Shown here piece by piece: positions 9,002 through 18,671 of a DNA stretch of 64,000 nucleotides; position 1 is the stretch's first letter, and the number at the start of each line of letters is the position of its first letter. Below the pieces are notes generated by a model. The model ran no database searches, was not told where the DNA came from, and was given only the letters and a program-made list of their open reading frames with translations. The stretch covers positions 1,364,001 through 1,428,000 of the forward strand of contig NZ_LT629772.1 of NCBI RefSeq assembly GCF_900105385.1, in the 5' to 3' direction. The DNA comes from Microlunatus soli (GTDB lineage Bacteria > Actinomycetota > Actinomycetes > Propionibacteriales > Propionibacteriaceae). A program made the position numbers and the translations under genes.

Positions 9002-11154
9002 CCTCCTCACCCCCGGCCGCCAGGACCTCGACGGTCGACGGCGATCGCAACAAACCCGACCCGGTTTTCCCTTACGGTGCGGTGTACTTCCGCAAGTCCC
9101 ATCCGATGGCCGATGAATTCGACCGTGACTATGCCGTTGCGGCGGAGGACGGCCTGAACAGCTTCCGACACTGGTTCATGTGGGGATCCATCGAGGTCGC
9201 CCCCGGGACGTTCGACTGGGACGAGTACGACCGCCAACTCGATCTCGCCGCGACGCACGGCATGACCACCGTGATCGCCGAACATGCCGCCTCGGCGCCG
9301 GACTGGGCGATCCGCCGGTTCGCCCATGCTCGCTACCAGCGCGCCGACGGCACCGTGGTCCATCCGCAGATGGGTGCTGCATCGGCGACCGGCGGGTTCC
9401 CCGGACTCTGCCTCGACAACGAGGACGCCAGAGCCGCCGCGGAGAACTTCCTCACGACGATGTCCGCGCGTTACCACGCACATCCGGGACTCGGCGGGTA
9501 CGACGTCTGGAACGAATGCAACATCAACCCGGAGGTGTGCTTCTGTCCTGCAACGATCGGCCGCTTCCGCGAATGGCTGAAACAGCGCTACGCCTCGCCG
9601 GCTGAGGTCGGCCGGGCATGGCGCCGCTACGGGATCGCCGACTGGGAGGACATCGATCCCCCACGGGCCGTGATCGGTGCCTACCCGGACCAGCTCGATT
9701 GGCAGCAGTTCCGCAACGACAACGCCTATCAGCTGATGGCGTGGCGGATCCGAACGATCCGGGCCCAAGATCCTGACTGCAAGATCATCGCTCACGGCAT
9801 CGCCGCCGGTCTCACCCGCCTGGCGGGCGGCGCCGCAGACGATTGGCGAGCCGCCGATCAGGTGCAGACCTACGGCATGACCTGGGGTTCCTCTCGGCAC
9901 GGCGACGAACCGTGGAAACAGTTGCACGCCGTCGACCTCGTACGGTCCGCCTCCCGCGGCAAACCGTTCTGGCACGCGGAGTCGTATGCCGGGCCGTTGT
10001 GGATGCAACCACAGGTGATCGGCAAGCCCAGAGACGAGGGCCGGATCGCCAGCCCCGAGGATGTTCGGTATTGGAATCTCGCGTCCATGGCCGGCGGAGC
10101 CACCGGCATCTACTACCTCCGCTGGCGTCCCCTGGTCGACGGGCCACTGTTCGGCGCATTCGGCGGCTACACCATGGCCGGCGACCGCACCGACCGCTCG
10201 GACATGATGAGTCGCGTTGCCACCTGGGCCAATGCCGACGCCCAGCGCGGACTGTGGCAGTCCAAGCCGGTGACCGGCGACATCGGCATCGTCGTCGTTC
10301 CGGAGACCCAGATCTTCGCCTACGCCCAACAGAACGGGTCGGCGGCCCACTACACCGCGGCTGTGACCGGCGCCTACCGCGGCTTCGCCGCGCGCAACAT
10401 CCAGCCGGACTGGGTGCACATCGACGATATCGATTCCTACCAGACGCTGTATCTGCCCTATCCGGTCATGCTCCGGTCGGACCAGCAGTCACGCATCACC
10501 GACTGGGTCCGCCGCGGCGGCCAACTCATCAGCGAGGGCCTGCCCGGCTACTTCGGCGATCACGGCCGGGTACAGACCGAGCGCCCGGGGTGGCTGGGTG
10601 AGCTGTTCGGCGCCGAGGAGGAGTACGTCGAATTCACCCCCGATCTGCTGGACGGCCACCCGCTCACCGTCGACGGCACGTCGGCTCGCGGCGGCATCTT
10701 CCTGCAGGCCTACCGTGCAGCGGGAGGTGAGCCTGTCGGGTATTACGGCGACGGCCGGATCGCGGCGATCGATCACCACCTGGGAGCGGGGCGGACGCGA
10801 CTGATCGGCACCTTCCTGGGCGCCGGCTACGGCCACGCAGCCGACCACGGCGGCGATGCAGCCGGAGCGGGGCGGGTGTTCGGCGACCTGCTCAGCTGGA
10901 CCGGTCGGCAGCAGCATGCGACGACCTCCGACGACCGGGTGATCGTCCGACTGCACGAGGGTGACGGCGGCCGCAGTCTGTGGGCGCTCAACCCCACCCG
11001 AGAGGCTGTCCGTACGACGGTTCTGCTCGGCGATCACCAGGCTCCGGTTTGCACAACCGACACGCTGTGGGGCGGCGAAGCGAGCGTCCGAGGCGACCGC
11101 GTGCTCGCGGTGACCGTACCCGCTCGGGATGCGACGGTCGTCAGGCTCGCCTGA
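8998..11154 (+). CDS. GH42-type beta-galactosidase-like glycosidase (second copy)
   Basis: This 718-residue paralogue of the enzyme at 3011 shares its whole length, including YGAVYFRKSHP, WFMWGSIE, YDVWNECNIN (acid/base Glu), FWHAESYAGP (nucleophile Glu) and WVRRGGQLISEGLPGYF in the later domain. It starts at GTG 8998, overlapping the ATPase stop, with GGAAGGACC upstream. It has no signal peptide. Having two diverged copies in one operon suggests that they cut different linkages or different ends of the same imported oligosaccharide. A strong terminator-like hairpin follows. Confidence 0.85.
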   Translation: MTSSPPAARTSTVDGDRNKPDPVFPYGAVYFRKSHPMADEFDRDYAVAAEDGLNSFRHWFMWGSIEVAPGTFDWDEYDRQLDLAATHGMTTVIAEHAASAPDWAIRRFAHARYQRADGTVVHPQMGAASATGGFPGLCLDNEDARAAAENFLTTMSARYHAHPGLGGYDVWNECNINPEVCFCPATIGRFREWLKQRYASPAEVGRAWRRYGIADWEDIDPPRAVIGAYPDQLDWQQFRNDNAYQLMAWRIRTIRAQDPDCKIIAHGIAAGLTRLAGGAADDWRAADQVQTYGMTWGSSRHGDEPWKQLHAVDLVRSASRGKPFWHAESYAGPLWMQPQVIGKPRDEGRIASPEDVRYWNLASMAGGATGIYYLRWRPLVDGPLFGAFGGYTMAGDRTDRSDMMSRVATWANADAQRGLWQSKPVTGDIGIVVVPETQIFAYAQQNGSAAHYTAAVTGAYRGFAARNIQPDWVHIDDIDSYQTLYLPYPVMLRSDQQSRITDWVRRGGQLISEGLPGYFGDHGRVQTERPGWLGELFGAEEEYVEFTPDLLDGHPLTVDGTSARGGIFLQAYRAAGGEPVGYYGDGRIAAIDHHLGAGRTRLIGTFLGAGYGHAADHGGDAAGAGRVFGDLLSWTGRQQHATTSDDRVIVRLHEGDGGRSLWALNPTREAVRTTVLLGDHQAPVCTTDTLWGGEASVRGDRVLAVTVPARDATVVRLA

Positions 11155-11167
11155 TCAAGCACCTGGT

Positions 11168-11201
11168 CTCCGGGCGGCTGGGACGTTCCGGCCGCCCGGA
11201 G
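11168..11201 (+). terminator. terminator hairpin after the family-5 operon
   Basis: An 11-bp perfect stem (CTCCGGGCGGC with GCCGCCCGGAG) encloses a 12-base loop. It starts 14 bases after the glycosidase stop. No T-tract follows, which is usual for high-GC actinobacteria. Confidence 0.65.
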
Positions 11202-11229
11202 CGCGGGACTGGTCAACCTGCCCGACAGG

Positions 11230-11235
11230 TAGCAT
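11230..11235 (+). promoter_or_regulatory. candidate -10 element of the GntR regulator gene
   Basis: TAGCAT matches the actinobacterial TANNNT -10 form and lies about 85 bases before ATG 11322, after the terminator of the previous operon. No convincing -35 was seen. Confidence 0.3.
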
Positions 11236-11321
11236 GAGTAAGCAGAAGTAGCTCGGGATTGCGCTTGCCGATGGCTGGGGTCACGGCGTTTGCCGACCCG
11301 ATCTGAGCCGAGGAAGGAACC

Positions 11322-12002
11322 ATGACGATCGAACTTGAAAGCACGTCGCTGACCGACAGTCTGAGCGACGCTCTTCGGCATCAGATCATCTCCGGAGAGA
11401 TCGCCCCCGGCGAGAAGCTCTCCGAGGCCTGGGTGTCGACCCGGTTCGCAGTTGCGCGTCCCACAGCCAAGGCTGGTCTGGACCGTCTGACCAACGAGGG
11501 CATCCTGCGGCGCGGGCAGCGCCGCAGTGCCGTGGTGCCCAAGCTCTCGGCATCGGACATCGCCGACCTGTATTACAGCCGAGAACCGATCGAGGCCAAT
11601 GCGGTCACGTCGCTGGCTGAGAAGAGCGCGGTGCCACCGAAGGCCGAACGTGCGTTGACGTTGATGCGACTCGCTGCCGCGCAGGAGAACCACGCCGATC
11701 ACACCGAGGCCGACATCTCGTTGCATCGCGCGTTGGTGGCGGCCACCGGCAGTGCCCGACTGGCTCGGATGCACGAGACGGTGATGGGTGAAACCCAACT
11801 CTGCATTGCGCAGGTCCGTGCTCAAGCGGGCGTCGACCTCCCTGCCCTCACCGAGCGCCATGCAGCGATTCTTGAGGCGATTCGGGTCGGAGACGCCGCT
11901 CTCGCCGTCCAAGCGCTGCTGGCTGATCTGCATTCCTGCCGAGACACCCTGCTGAACGATGTCGCTGCCCTGGACGACGGGGACGAGACCGAGTCGGCGT
12001 AG
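11322..12002 (+). CDS. GntR-family transcriptional regulator (FadR/FCD subfamily)
   Basis: This 226-residue regulator has an N-terminal winged helix (LSDALRHQIISGEIAPGEKL, then ARPTAKAGLDRLTNEGILRR) and a C-terminal all-helical FCD ligand domain. The FCD metal-binding residues are expected around DISLHRALVAATGS and the later HAAIL segment. Such proteins usually repress neighbouring sugar-acid or sugar genes and release DNA on binding a pathway intermediate. AAGGAACC lies just before ATG 11322. It follows the family-5 operon and is convergent with the GlcG-like gene, so either cluster could be its target. Confidence 0.88.
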   Translation: MTIELESTSLTDSLSDALRHQIISGEIAPGEKLSEAWVSTRFAVARPTAKAGLDRLTNEGILRRGQRRSAVVPKLSASDIADLYYSREPIEANAVTSLAEKSAVPPKAERALTLMRLAAAQENHADHTEADISLHRALVAATGSARLARMHETVMGETQLCIAQVRAQAGVDLPALTERHAAILEAIRVGDAALAVQALLADLHSCRDTLLNDVAALDDGDETESA

Positions 12003-12032
12003 TCACCCGGGAGGGTCCGGCTCCGATCAGGG

Positions 12033-12524
12033 TCACTCCTCCGCAACGAGGCCCGCGGCCCGGATTCCGGCGGCACAGCACGCCGCGTCCTGCTCGCCGG
12101 TGCCGCCGCTGGCGCCGGCGGCTCCCAGGAGGGTGCCGTGTTGGTCGCGGATCAGGACCGCTCCGGGCTGGGCCAGGAATCGGCCCTGCGCGGTCGCGGC
12201 CAGTGAGGTGAAGAAGACCGGGTTCTCGGCAGCGCGCTGGGCCAGCACCGCACTCGAACTTCCCATCCCTACCGCTGCCCACGCCTTTCCGGTCGCGACG
12301 TCCATCCGGAACATGCTCGCCCCGTCCGCACGCTGCCCCGAGATCAGGTGCCCGGCGTCGTCGAGAACCACGACGGCCAGCGGAGGCACACCGTCTCGTT
12401 CCGCCGAAGCGAACGCACCGCCGATGATCTTGTTCGCGGCTGTGAGGTCCAGTCGTTCTGTCGTCTCGGCACCGGCCCTTTCGTCGGAAGTCGACTTCCC
12501 TACAACCGCATCATCGCCCGTCAT
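12033..12524 (-). CDS. GlcG/HbpS-family protein
   Basis: The product, 163 aa from ATG 12524, matches the GlcG/HbpS family (DUF336): LDLTAANKIIGGAFASAERDG, LAVVVLDDAGHLIS, FRMDVATGKAWAA and GAVLIRDQHGTLLGAAGASGG. Its function is unsettled: HbpS in Streptomyces binds haem, while GlcG is encoded with glycolate oxidase genes. AGAGGCGG lies about eight bases before ATG 12524; a TTG at 12566 inside the upstream gene is possible but has no good site. It is the last gene of the 20945-12033 operon. Confidence 0.78.
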   Translation of the reverse strand: MTGDDAVVGKSTSDERAGAETTERLDLTAANKIIGGAFASAERDGVPPLAVVVLDDAGHLISGQRADGASMFRMDVATGKAWAAVGMGSSSAVLAQRAAENPVFFTSLAATAQGRFLAQPGAVLIRDQHGTLLGAAGASGGTGEQDAACCAAGIRAAGLVAEE

Positions 12525-12553
12525 CGGGTCCGCCTCTCGTTCGTTGTTGATCT

Positions 12554-13600
12554 TCAGTCGTTCCAACCGCTGAGGCCCGGCTGATCGGGCAGCGGGTAAC
12601 AGCCGTCGGTCAGGGTGATCGGGCTGTTGTCCGGCAGCAGGCCGCTTTCCACGTAGATCGTGTTCGGCAGCGCCGCCAGCACATGGATGTGGGCGCCACC
12701 GCCGTGCGAGGCGTAGGACACGTTGAAGCCTGCGGCGAGCAGCCCGATCTCGTGACAGTCGGTGACGCCGCCGGCCCGACGCAGATCCGGCTGGACGACA
12801 CCGACACCACCGCCGGCGATCAGATCGCGGAAGGCCTGTTGGCCGTACCGGTTCTCCCCGGTGGCGATCTGCAGATCGAGCTTCTCGGCCAGCCGGATGT
12901 GACCGAGCGTGTCATCGGCGGGAAGCGGTTCTTCGAGCCATCGGCAGCCGAGATCGTCGTAGGCCCGGCCGCGGCGCAATGCCTCGGCGTAGTCGAAGGC
13001 CTGGTTGGCGTCGACCATCAGGTCGGCGTCATCGCCGATCACCCGGCGGACGGCCGCGACCCGCTGCAGGTCCTCGCTCAACGGACCACCGCCGACCTTG
13101 ACCTTGACACCGCGGAAGCCCTGCTCCATCGCCCGAGCACTCACCCGTTCCAGGCCGGCGACGTCGAGCTCGAGCCAGCCGACCATGGCGTAGGTCGGGA
13201 TCGTCATCCGTTGGGCGCCGAGTAGCTGCCAGACCGGCACCCCGAGTGCCTTGCCCTGCAGGTCCCAGAGTGCCTGGTCGATGGCCGAGATGCCGATCGT
13301 CGAGAGGCCGGCAGTGCCCTGGTAGTCGGTCAGTCGACGCAACTTCGCCCGGATGCCTCGGATCAACACCGGATCGTCACCGATCAGCGCCGGCGTCAGC
13401 TGCTGCTCGATCAAGGTCGCCAAGATCATCGGTGAGCTCTGCTCGCGCCCGAAATAGGTACTGCTGGCGCCGGTGACGCCGGCGTCGGTGTGGATCTGCA
13501 CCCGCACCTGGCCGTCCCGATCCAGCCATTGGATCGCGTCCCGGACCGGGTGTCTCTTGGGCTCGGAGGTGACGGAGACATCGACCTTGGTGATCTTCAT
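12554..13600 (-). CDS. enolase-superfamily enzyme, mandelate racemase/muconate lactonizing group
   Basis: This 348-residue enzyme has the catalytic pattern of the mandelate racemase group: Lys-x-Lys in GVKVKVG (about residue 163), three metal ligands in MVDANQA, WLEEPL and ATGEN, and a late SHGGG that supplies the other-face base. These enzymes take a proton alpha to a carboxylate and racemise or dehydrate acid sugars. The start overlaps the previous stop as TGATG. Its position beside a glycosidase-like gene and importer suggests a sugar-acid dehydratase; the exact substrate cannot be read from the sequence. Confidence 0.82.
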   Translation of the reverse strand: MKITKVDVSVTSEPKRHPVRDAIQWLDRDGQVRVQIHTDAGVTGASSTYFGREQSSPMILATLIEQQLTPALIGDDPVLIRGIRAKLRRLTDYQGTAGLSTIGISAIDQALWDLQGKALGVPVWQLLGAQRMTIPTYAMVGWLELDVAGLERVSARAMEQGFRGVKVKVGGGPLSEDLQRVAAVRRVIGDDADLMVDANQAFDYAEALRRGRAYDDLGCRWLEEPLPADDTLGHIRLAEKLDLQIATGENRYGQQAFRDLIAGGGVGVVQPDLRRAGGVTDCHEIGLLAAGFNVSYASHGGGAHIHVLAALPNTIYVESGLLPDNSPITLTDGCYPLPDQPGLSGWND

Positions 13601-16395
13601 CAGTTACCCTTCGCAGGCTGTTCAGTCGTCGACCTGATCGCACGATATTCGTTGCTGTGCAGGAGATGGTACGGCTGGTTGGCCAGCGATGCGTCGAGCC
13701 CCGGCGCGAACGTGCGGCGCCCCGACCGGTCCTGCAGCGAGAAGAAGTACATCAGCGGATAGTCGGTGTCGGTGTAGTCCTTGCCGATCACGGCGAAGAA
13801 CCCGTCCTCGCTGCGCGTCATCGCGATCTGCTGCAGCCGCTGGGATTGATCGACATGCCGGTAGTGCAAGATCATCTGCTCGACATCCGGCGCAGAGCTC
13901 ACGCGAATCTCCAGCTCCTGGCCACGCGCGAAGCTGTCCGGCGGTTGATGACCCAACTCCACCGGGGCCATCCGTGGCCGCACCGTGTCCAGCAGCGCCG
14001 AACGGCCGCGGTCGGCCACGCCGGCGAGTTCTGCCTCCAGCGCGGCAAGATCACGATCGATGGCCGGCACCCGATCGGCCCAGCTGCCACCTTCGTAGGG
14101 CTCCTTGCCGAACGCGATCCGGGACTGGTACACGTCCGCGCTGATCCCGCCGATCTCGGCGAAGGCGTCGCGAGCCGGTCGGTAGACGGTGATCGACGCT
14201 GCCAACTGTGACCGGTCGCCGGTCGCCCGGAACACCGCGTAGTGCACGGCCGCCCGGAACTTGCCGGCGAAGAACGTTCCCAGCCGGGAGAGGATCTGCA
14301 GATCGACGAGTGTCCTGCGGAGCTGGCTGTGGTCGCCGGTCCTGCTGCCGCTCGACGGATCCGGTTCCGTCGACGCGACGTCGAGCAAGGCGAGATGATC
14401 TTGTGCCGACCGCACCAGCCCGTCCAGCAGCTCCGCGACCTCGAGCGGCGTGTACTTGGCGGACTGCCGACCGGCCACCAGATCGTCGACGAACTCGTCG
14501 ACCGACGAGAACAAGCCCGGGTCGAACGGGCTGATCCCGCCCCAATTGACCGCATCGTCGGTGTCGTGCAGCAGCAGTTCGGTGAGCAGTTCGGCCTTCT
14601 CCTGTTCGGTGTAGTCGATCAGCGCCTCACCGCGGGCCTCATCGTCCAGCTGGGCGGAGTAGGCGTAGGAGATGCCGTACTTCTCCGCCCGTGGATCGGG
14701 TTTGCGTTCGCTGATCGGCGTACCGGAATGGATCCGTGCCGAGATCGGCAGGTTGTTGTACATCTCGGGCCAGTAGAGATTGTTCGACCCGCTCGCTCCG
14801 TGTACGACGGTCACCAGTGGCAGCACCTTGCTCAACGAGTTCAGCGCGGCTTCGACCGCTGCGGCCGCTTCGCCGTAGGTGTCGGTGAGGTGCCGACGCC
14901 AGACCCGAGGGTCGGCGTCCGGATCATGCATCAACCGGCCCAGCAGCAGGTAGCCGTACTTGTACTTCTTCCAGACCGCGGTGCCCATTCTCAGCTCGGG
15001 ATCGACATAGGGATCGCGATCACCGAACGCGGCGGTGTCGTCGCGCCCCTTGAACGACAACGGCTCGCACACATCCATCCCCCGCGCGCCGCCGAACGTG
15101 CTGCTCCGGCCGAACCCGGCAGCAAGATCAGGGGAACCTGCAAGCAACAGACGCTGGGTGCCGGGCCAGATCCGGAACATCAGATCTGCCTGTCGTTCCT
15201 CGGACAGGAAGTCGCCGTAGCCGTAGCGGGTGAACCGTCGGCTGAAGTTCGTGACGCCCCGCAGATCCGCTCCCGGATCGACCGGGCGGGCGGCTTCCCG
15301 ATCACGGATGGACACCTGGTGATAGGGCAATCCGCAATGCTCGGCCCAGTATTTCGCCGAGATGACCGGCCGCAGACCGGGTTTGCCGGCGAGTGAGTCC
15401 AGCAGCAGTTGATCAACACCCTTGGCATGCATGTCGATCTCCAGGTCCCGCCCGGATCGGGACGCCGCGCTGAACACCTTGTCCCAGAAGATCTCGTGGC
15501 CTGCTTCGGCGATGCCACCCTCATAGTGCACCCGGAAGGTGAAGCCGTCGATGCCGGGACATTCGTCGAGCAGTTTGGCCAGACCCGCTGCCGAGTAGTC
15601 GGCGTGATTGCCTTCGTCCAGCCCGGTGATCGGGAACCGTTCCCGAGATTCCGCGCCGTAGTCGTAGGCGTGGTTCCACAGTCCGAGCTGAAAGTGGAGT
15701 CCGCGACGTTTCGTCTCCGCAGCCACGAAGCGCAACGAGTCCAGGTTGCGGCGCTGCTCCTCCGCATCGACCCCCTCGGCGGCCACCTGATAGCCGTCGA
15801 CCTCGAACAGGAACGGATAGACCAGACAGAGGTAGTTGTCGGTGACGGTGTCGTGGGAGTAGTTGTACTGCATGGCGAACGCCAGGTGGAAGCGGTTGAA
15901 GCGGCTGGTGGCCAACCAGTCCAGGTATTCGGTCCAGAACCCGCGGTCGTGGAACCACTCGCTGTCCTGATCGACATTGCAGAAGTTGCGTTGGATGCCA
16001 CGCACCGGTACCGCGGCGTCGTGGCGGCCGCGGCCGATCCCGTCGAGCAGATCGGCGACGGTGCCGCCCGGTTCGGCCGCATCGAGGAGATCCAGCAGGC
16101 CGTAGCTGAAGCCGCGCGGATCATCGGCCCGCAGCACCAATCGACCACTGGGGCCGGCCTCCTCGAACAGGTAGGACTCCGGCAGCCGGTCGGCGCCGAC
16201 CGACGCCGCCAACTCCACGTCCGGTTCGCCCGAACTCACCTTGTCGGCGCTCATCTCGGCGACGGTGATGCCGTTCGCCGTCAGGGCGTCGGCGACCTGC
16301 TGCACCGCCCAGTCGACGGCGGGGTCGGACTGGATCGGGGACTCCGGATCGCGTCGGATGACGAGTCGCGGCGCTGATGGATCGATCTCGGGCAC
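13600..16395 (-). CDS. large glycosidase-like protein, alpha-glucuronidase/hexosaminidase-like architecture
   Basis: I do not recognise an exact family for this 931-residue protein. Residues 1-125 resemble the non-catalytic alpha/beta domain that precedes the barrel in GH20/GH67-type enzymes (LVLRADDPRGFSYGLLDLLD). A barrel-like part follows with PVRGIQRNFCN, WLATSRFNRFHLAFAMQYN and FTFRVHYEGGI. The C-terminal part ends in an Ig-like segment (VEQMILHYRHVDQSQRL). No signal peptide is evident, so it should act inside the cell. The start is GTG 16395 with GAGGAG eight bases upstream. Its TGA overlaps the enolase-type gene as TGATG. Candidate catalytic acids are in HYEGGIAEAG but are not assigned. 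Confidence 0.6.
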   Translation of the reverse strand: MPEIDPSAPRLVIRRDPESPIQSDPAVDWAVQQVADALTANGITVAEMSADKVSSGEPDVELAASVGADRLPESYLFEEAGPSGRLVLRADDPRGFSYGLLDLLDAAEPGGTVADLLDGIGRGRHDAAVPVRGIQRNFCNVDQDSEWFHDRGFWTEYLDWLATSRFNRFHLAFAMQYNYSHDTVTDNYLCLVYPFLFEVDGYQVAAEGVDAEEQRRNLDSLRFVAAETKRRGLHFQLGLWNHAYDYGAESRERFPITGLDEGNHADYSAAGLAKLLDECPGIDGFTFRVHYEGGIAEAGHEIFWDKVFSAASRSGRDLEIDMHAKGVDQLLLDSLAGKPGLRPVISAKYWAEHCGLPYHQVSIRDREAARPVDPGADLRGVTNFSRRFTRYGYGDFLSEERQADLMFRIWPGTQRLLLAGSPDLAAGFGRSSTFGGARGMDVCEPLSFKGRDDTAAFGDRDPYVDPELRMGTAVWKKYKYGYLLLGRLMHDPDADPRVWRRHLTDTYGEAAAAVEAALNSLSKVLPLVTVVHGASGSNNLYWPEMYNNLPISARIHSGTPISERKPDPRAEKYGISYAYSAQLDDEARGEALIDYTEQEKAELLTELLLHDTDDAVNWGGISPFDPGLFSSVDEFVDDLVAGRQSAKYTPLEVAELLDGLVRSAQDHLALLDVASTEPDPSSGSRTGDHSQLRRTLVDLQILSRLGTFFAGKFRAAVHYAVFRATGDRSQLAASITVYRPARDAFAEIGGISADVYQSRIAFGKEPYEGGSWADRVPAIDRDLAALEAELAGVADRGRSALLDTVRPRMAPVELGHQPPDSFARGQELEIRVSSAPDVEQMILHYRHVDQSQRLQQIAMTRSEDGFFAVIGKDYTDTDYPLMYFFSLQDRSGRRTFAPGLDASLANQPYHLLHSNEYRAIRSTTEQPAKGN

Positions 16396-16434
16396 GACAG
16401 TTGCTCCTCGATGTTGGCACTCGTTCGGTGCGGA

Positions 16435-17742
16435 TCAGCCCTTCAGGGCGGCCTCGACCTGCCCGCGGATCCCGGACAGCGCCTGCTGTGCGGTGATCTC
16501 GCCGGTGTAGGCCCGCTCCAGCTGGGGGCGGTACAGCGACACCGCCTCCGATGAGGCCTTGGTGTAGTTGACGATCTTGCTCTGCTCGGAGCCGGAGACC
16601 AGCAGGTCCATGTTCTTCGGGTACTTCCCCGGGCTCTTCAGCGACTCCGCGGCCTTCTTGTTGACCGGCACCGCGACTCCCGCCTCGGCCACCATCCGAC
16701 CGCCGTCCTCACCGATGGCGTAGTTCAGGTACTCCCAGGCGTCGTCCTGCTTCTTGGCAGCTTCCGGGATGATGTACAACACGATGCTGCCCTGCTGATA
16801 CTGGTGCACGTTGGCCGGGATCGGCGCGATCTCCCACTCGAAGTCCTTCACGTTGTCGTTGTAGTACGACACGCTGGACGAGGTGTTCAAGATCATTCCC
16901 AGCTTCCCGGCGATGAACATCCGCTCCGCTGCCTGGTCAGGCTTCAGGTCTCCCCAACTCGGCTGCACCTTGTGTTTGAGTGACAGGTCGGCGACCCATT
17001 GGACCGCCTCGACCCCCTGTGCACCGGCCAGGGTGAACTTCAGTCCGTCCTCGGAGTAGGTACCCGGTCCACCGTTGTTGCGGGACCAGATCTCCTCATA
17101 GCCGGTGTCCTGAATGATCGAGGCACCGAACTGGTCCGAGCCTTTCGTCAGGGCCTTGGCCGCAGCCAGGAAGTCGTCCCAGGTCCAGCCGTCGGCGACC
17201 CAGTCGCTGGGCGGCAGATCGACGCCGGCTTCCTGGAACATCGTCTTGTTGTAGAACAGCAGGCGTACCTGACTGGCGACGACGAGTCCGCGCTGTCCGC
17301 TGGGCAGCTTCGACCAGGTGAAGATCGGGAAGAAGTCGTCCTCCTTCAGTCCGGATTTGCTGAAGTAGGGCGCCAGGTCGGCGCCGAGCGATTTGTCGGA
17401 GACCTCGGGCAGGAAGTCGTCGTTGAGCCGCATCACGTCCGGCGGATGACCACCGGCCAACAGCGTCCGGAACCGGGTCTGATAGTCGTCGAAGCCGACG
17501 CTGGCCTGCGGCTTGACCTTGATGCCCGACTTCTTGCTGAACGCTTCCGCGATCGGGCCCTTCAGCAGATCACCGACGCTGTCGTCCCACGCCGCCGTAC
17601 TGATCGAGCCGGACGCCGCTGCCGCGTCGGCGTTCACCTTGTCGTCGCCCTTGGCACAGCCGCCGAGCGCGACGGCCGAGGCTGCCAGACCCGATGTCGC
17701 CAACAGCGTTCGGCGAGTCATCGTCGAGTCACCGATTGTCAT
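16435..17742 (-). CDS. CUT1-type sugar-binding lipoprotein (operon's second copy)
   Basis: This family-1 binding protein has 435 aa. It carries a Tat-type lipoprotein signal, MTRRTLLATSGLAASAVAL followed by GGC. It is closely related along its length to the binding protein at 20945-19653; both share FRTLLAGG-PPDVMRLNDDFL, the VSDK-L segment and VPVNKKAAESLKSPG. ATG 17742 follows AAAGGA. It sits after the permease pair, so a single permease pair is bracketed by two related binding proteins. Confidence 0.88.
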   Translation of the reverse strand: MTIGDSTMTRRTLLATSGLAASAVALGGCAKGDDKVNADAAAASGSISTAAWDDSVGDLLKGPIAEAFSKKSGIKVKPQASVGFDDYQTRFRTLLAGGHPPDVMRLNDDFLPEVSDKSLGADLAPYFSKSGLKEDDFFPIFTWSKLPSGQRGLVVASQVRLLFYNKTMFQEAGVDLPPSDWVADGWTWDDFLAAAKALTKGSDQFGASIIQDTGYEEIWSRNNGGPGTYSEDGLKFTLAGAQGVEAVQWVADLSLKHKVQPSWGDLKPDQAAERMFIAGKLGMILNTSSSVSYYNDNVKDFEWEIAPIPANVHQYQQGSIVLYIIPEAAKKQDDAWEYLNYAIGEDGGRMVAEAGVAVPVNKKAAESLKSPGKYPKNMDLLVSGSEQSKIVNYTKASSEAVSLYRPQLERAYTGEITAQQALSGIRGQVEAALKG

Positions 17743-17760
17743 GAGATTCCTTTCCCCTAC

Positions 17761-18636
17761 TCACTTCAGGCCGCTCGAGGCGACCCCTTGTACGAAGTAC
17801 TTCTGAGCGAGTACGAACACCACGAGCACCGGAATGACCGTGATGGTCGAGGCAGCCATCAGCAGATTGGTCGTCGAGAAGTACTCGCCGGAGAACTGCG
17901 CAAGCGCGATCGGCAAGGTCTGCAGATTGGTGGAGTTGATGAAGATCAGCGGCCCGAACAGGTCGTTCCACGATTCGATGAAGGTGAAGACGGCCACCGC
18001 GGCCAGCGCCGGCTTGACCTGCGGCAGCATGATCCGGGCGAAGATCCCGAAGACGCCGACGCCGTCGATCTTGGCGGCGTCCTCCAACTCGCTGGGCAGG
18101 CTCATGAAAGCCTGCCGGAGCAGGAAGGTCCCGAAGACAGGCGTCATCACCCGCGGCACCCACAACGGCAGCTGAGTGTCCACCCACCCGATCCGTTGGA
18201 AGATGATGTATTGCGGGATGAGCAGCACGATGCCGGGGATGATCGCGGTGGCCAGCACCAGCAGGAAGGCCAGATCTCGACCGGGGAACCGCAGCCGGGC
18301 GAAGCCGTAGCCGGCCAGCGATCCGATGATCAGCACACCGACGACGTTCACCACGGCCAACTGGACCGAGTTCAGCAGGAACGGCCGGATGGCGACGAAC
18401 GCCTCGGCGTAGTTGCTCCAGACGAACTTCTCGGGGATCAGCGCGAGCGTGTGCGCACTGATGTCGGCTTCGGTCTTCAGCGATGCGGAGATCATCCACA
18501 CCAACGGTGTGATGAATGCGATGGCGAGAATCGCCATCAGGATCAGCCGGCCGAAGCGTGAGATGGTCAGCCCGGCGGCGACATTCGCCTTGCGTACAAC
18601 GGTTCGGCTGGTAGCCGCCTGTTCAATCACGGTCAT
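17761..18636 (-). CDS. CUT1 sugar ABC permease, MalG type
   Basis: This inner-membrane permease has about six spans and the ATPase-contact (EAA) loop ELEDAAKIDGVGVFGIFARI near the last third. It pairs with the MalF-type permease encoded just upstream. The start is either ATG 18636, which touches AGAGAGG, or GTG 18630, which has that site at ideal spacing; they differ by two codons. A longer frame to 18711 would overlap the preceding gene and is less likely. No ATPase gene is linked. Confidence 0.9.
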   Translation of the reverse strand: MTVIEQAATSRTVVRKANVAAGLTISRFGRLILMAILAIAFITPLVWMISASLKTEADISAHTLALIPEKFVWSNYAEAFVAIRPFLLNSVQLAVVNVVGVLIIGSLAGYGFARLRFPGRDLAFLLVLATAIIPGIVLLIPQYIIFQRIGWVDTQLPLWVPRVMTPVFGTFLLRQAFMSLPSELEDAAKIDGVGVFGIFARIMLPQVKPALAAVAVFTFIESWNDLFGPLIFINSTNLQTLPIALAQFSGEYFSTTNLLMAASTITVIPVLVVFVLAQKYFVQGVASSGLK

Positions 18637-18671
18637 CCTCTCTGATGGCGTATCGATGGTCCGATCACCGA

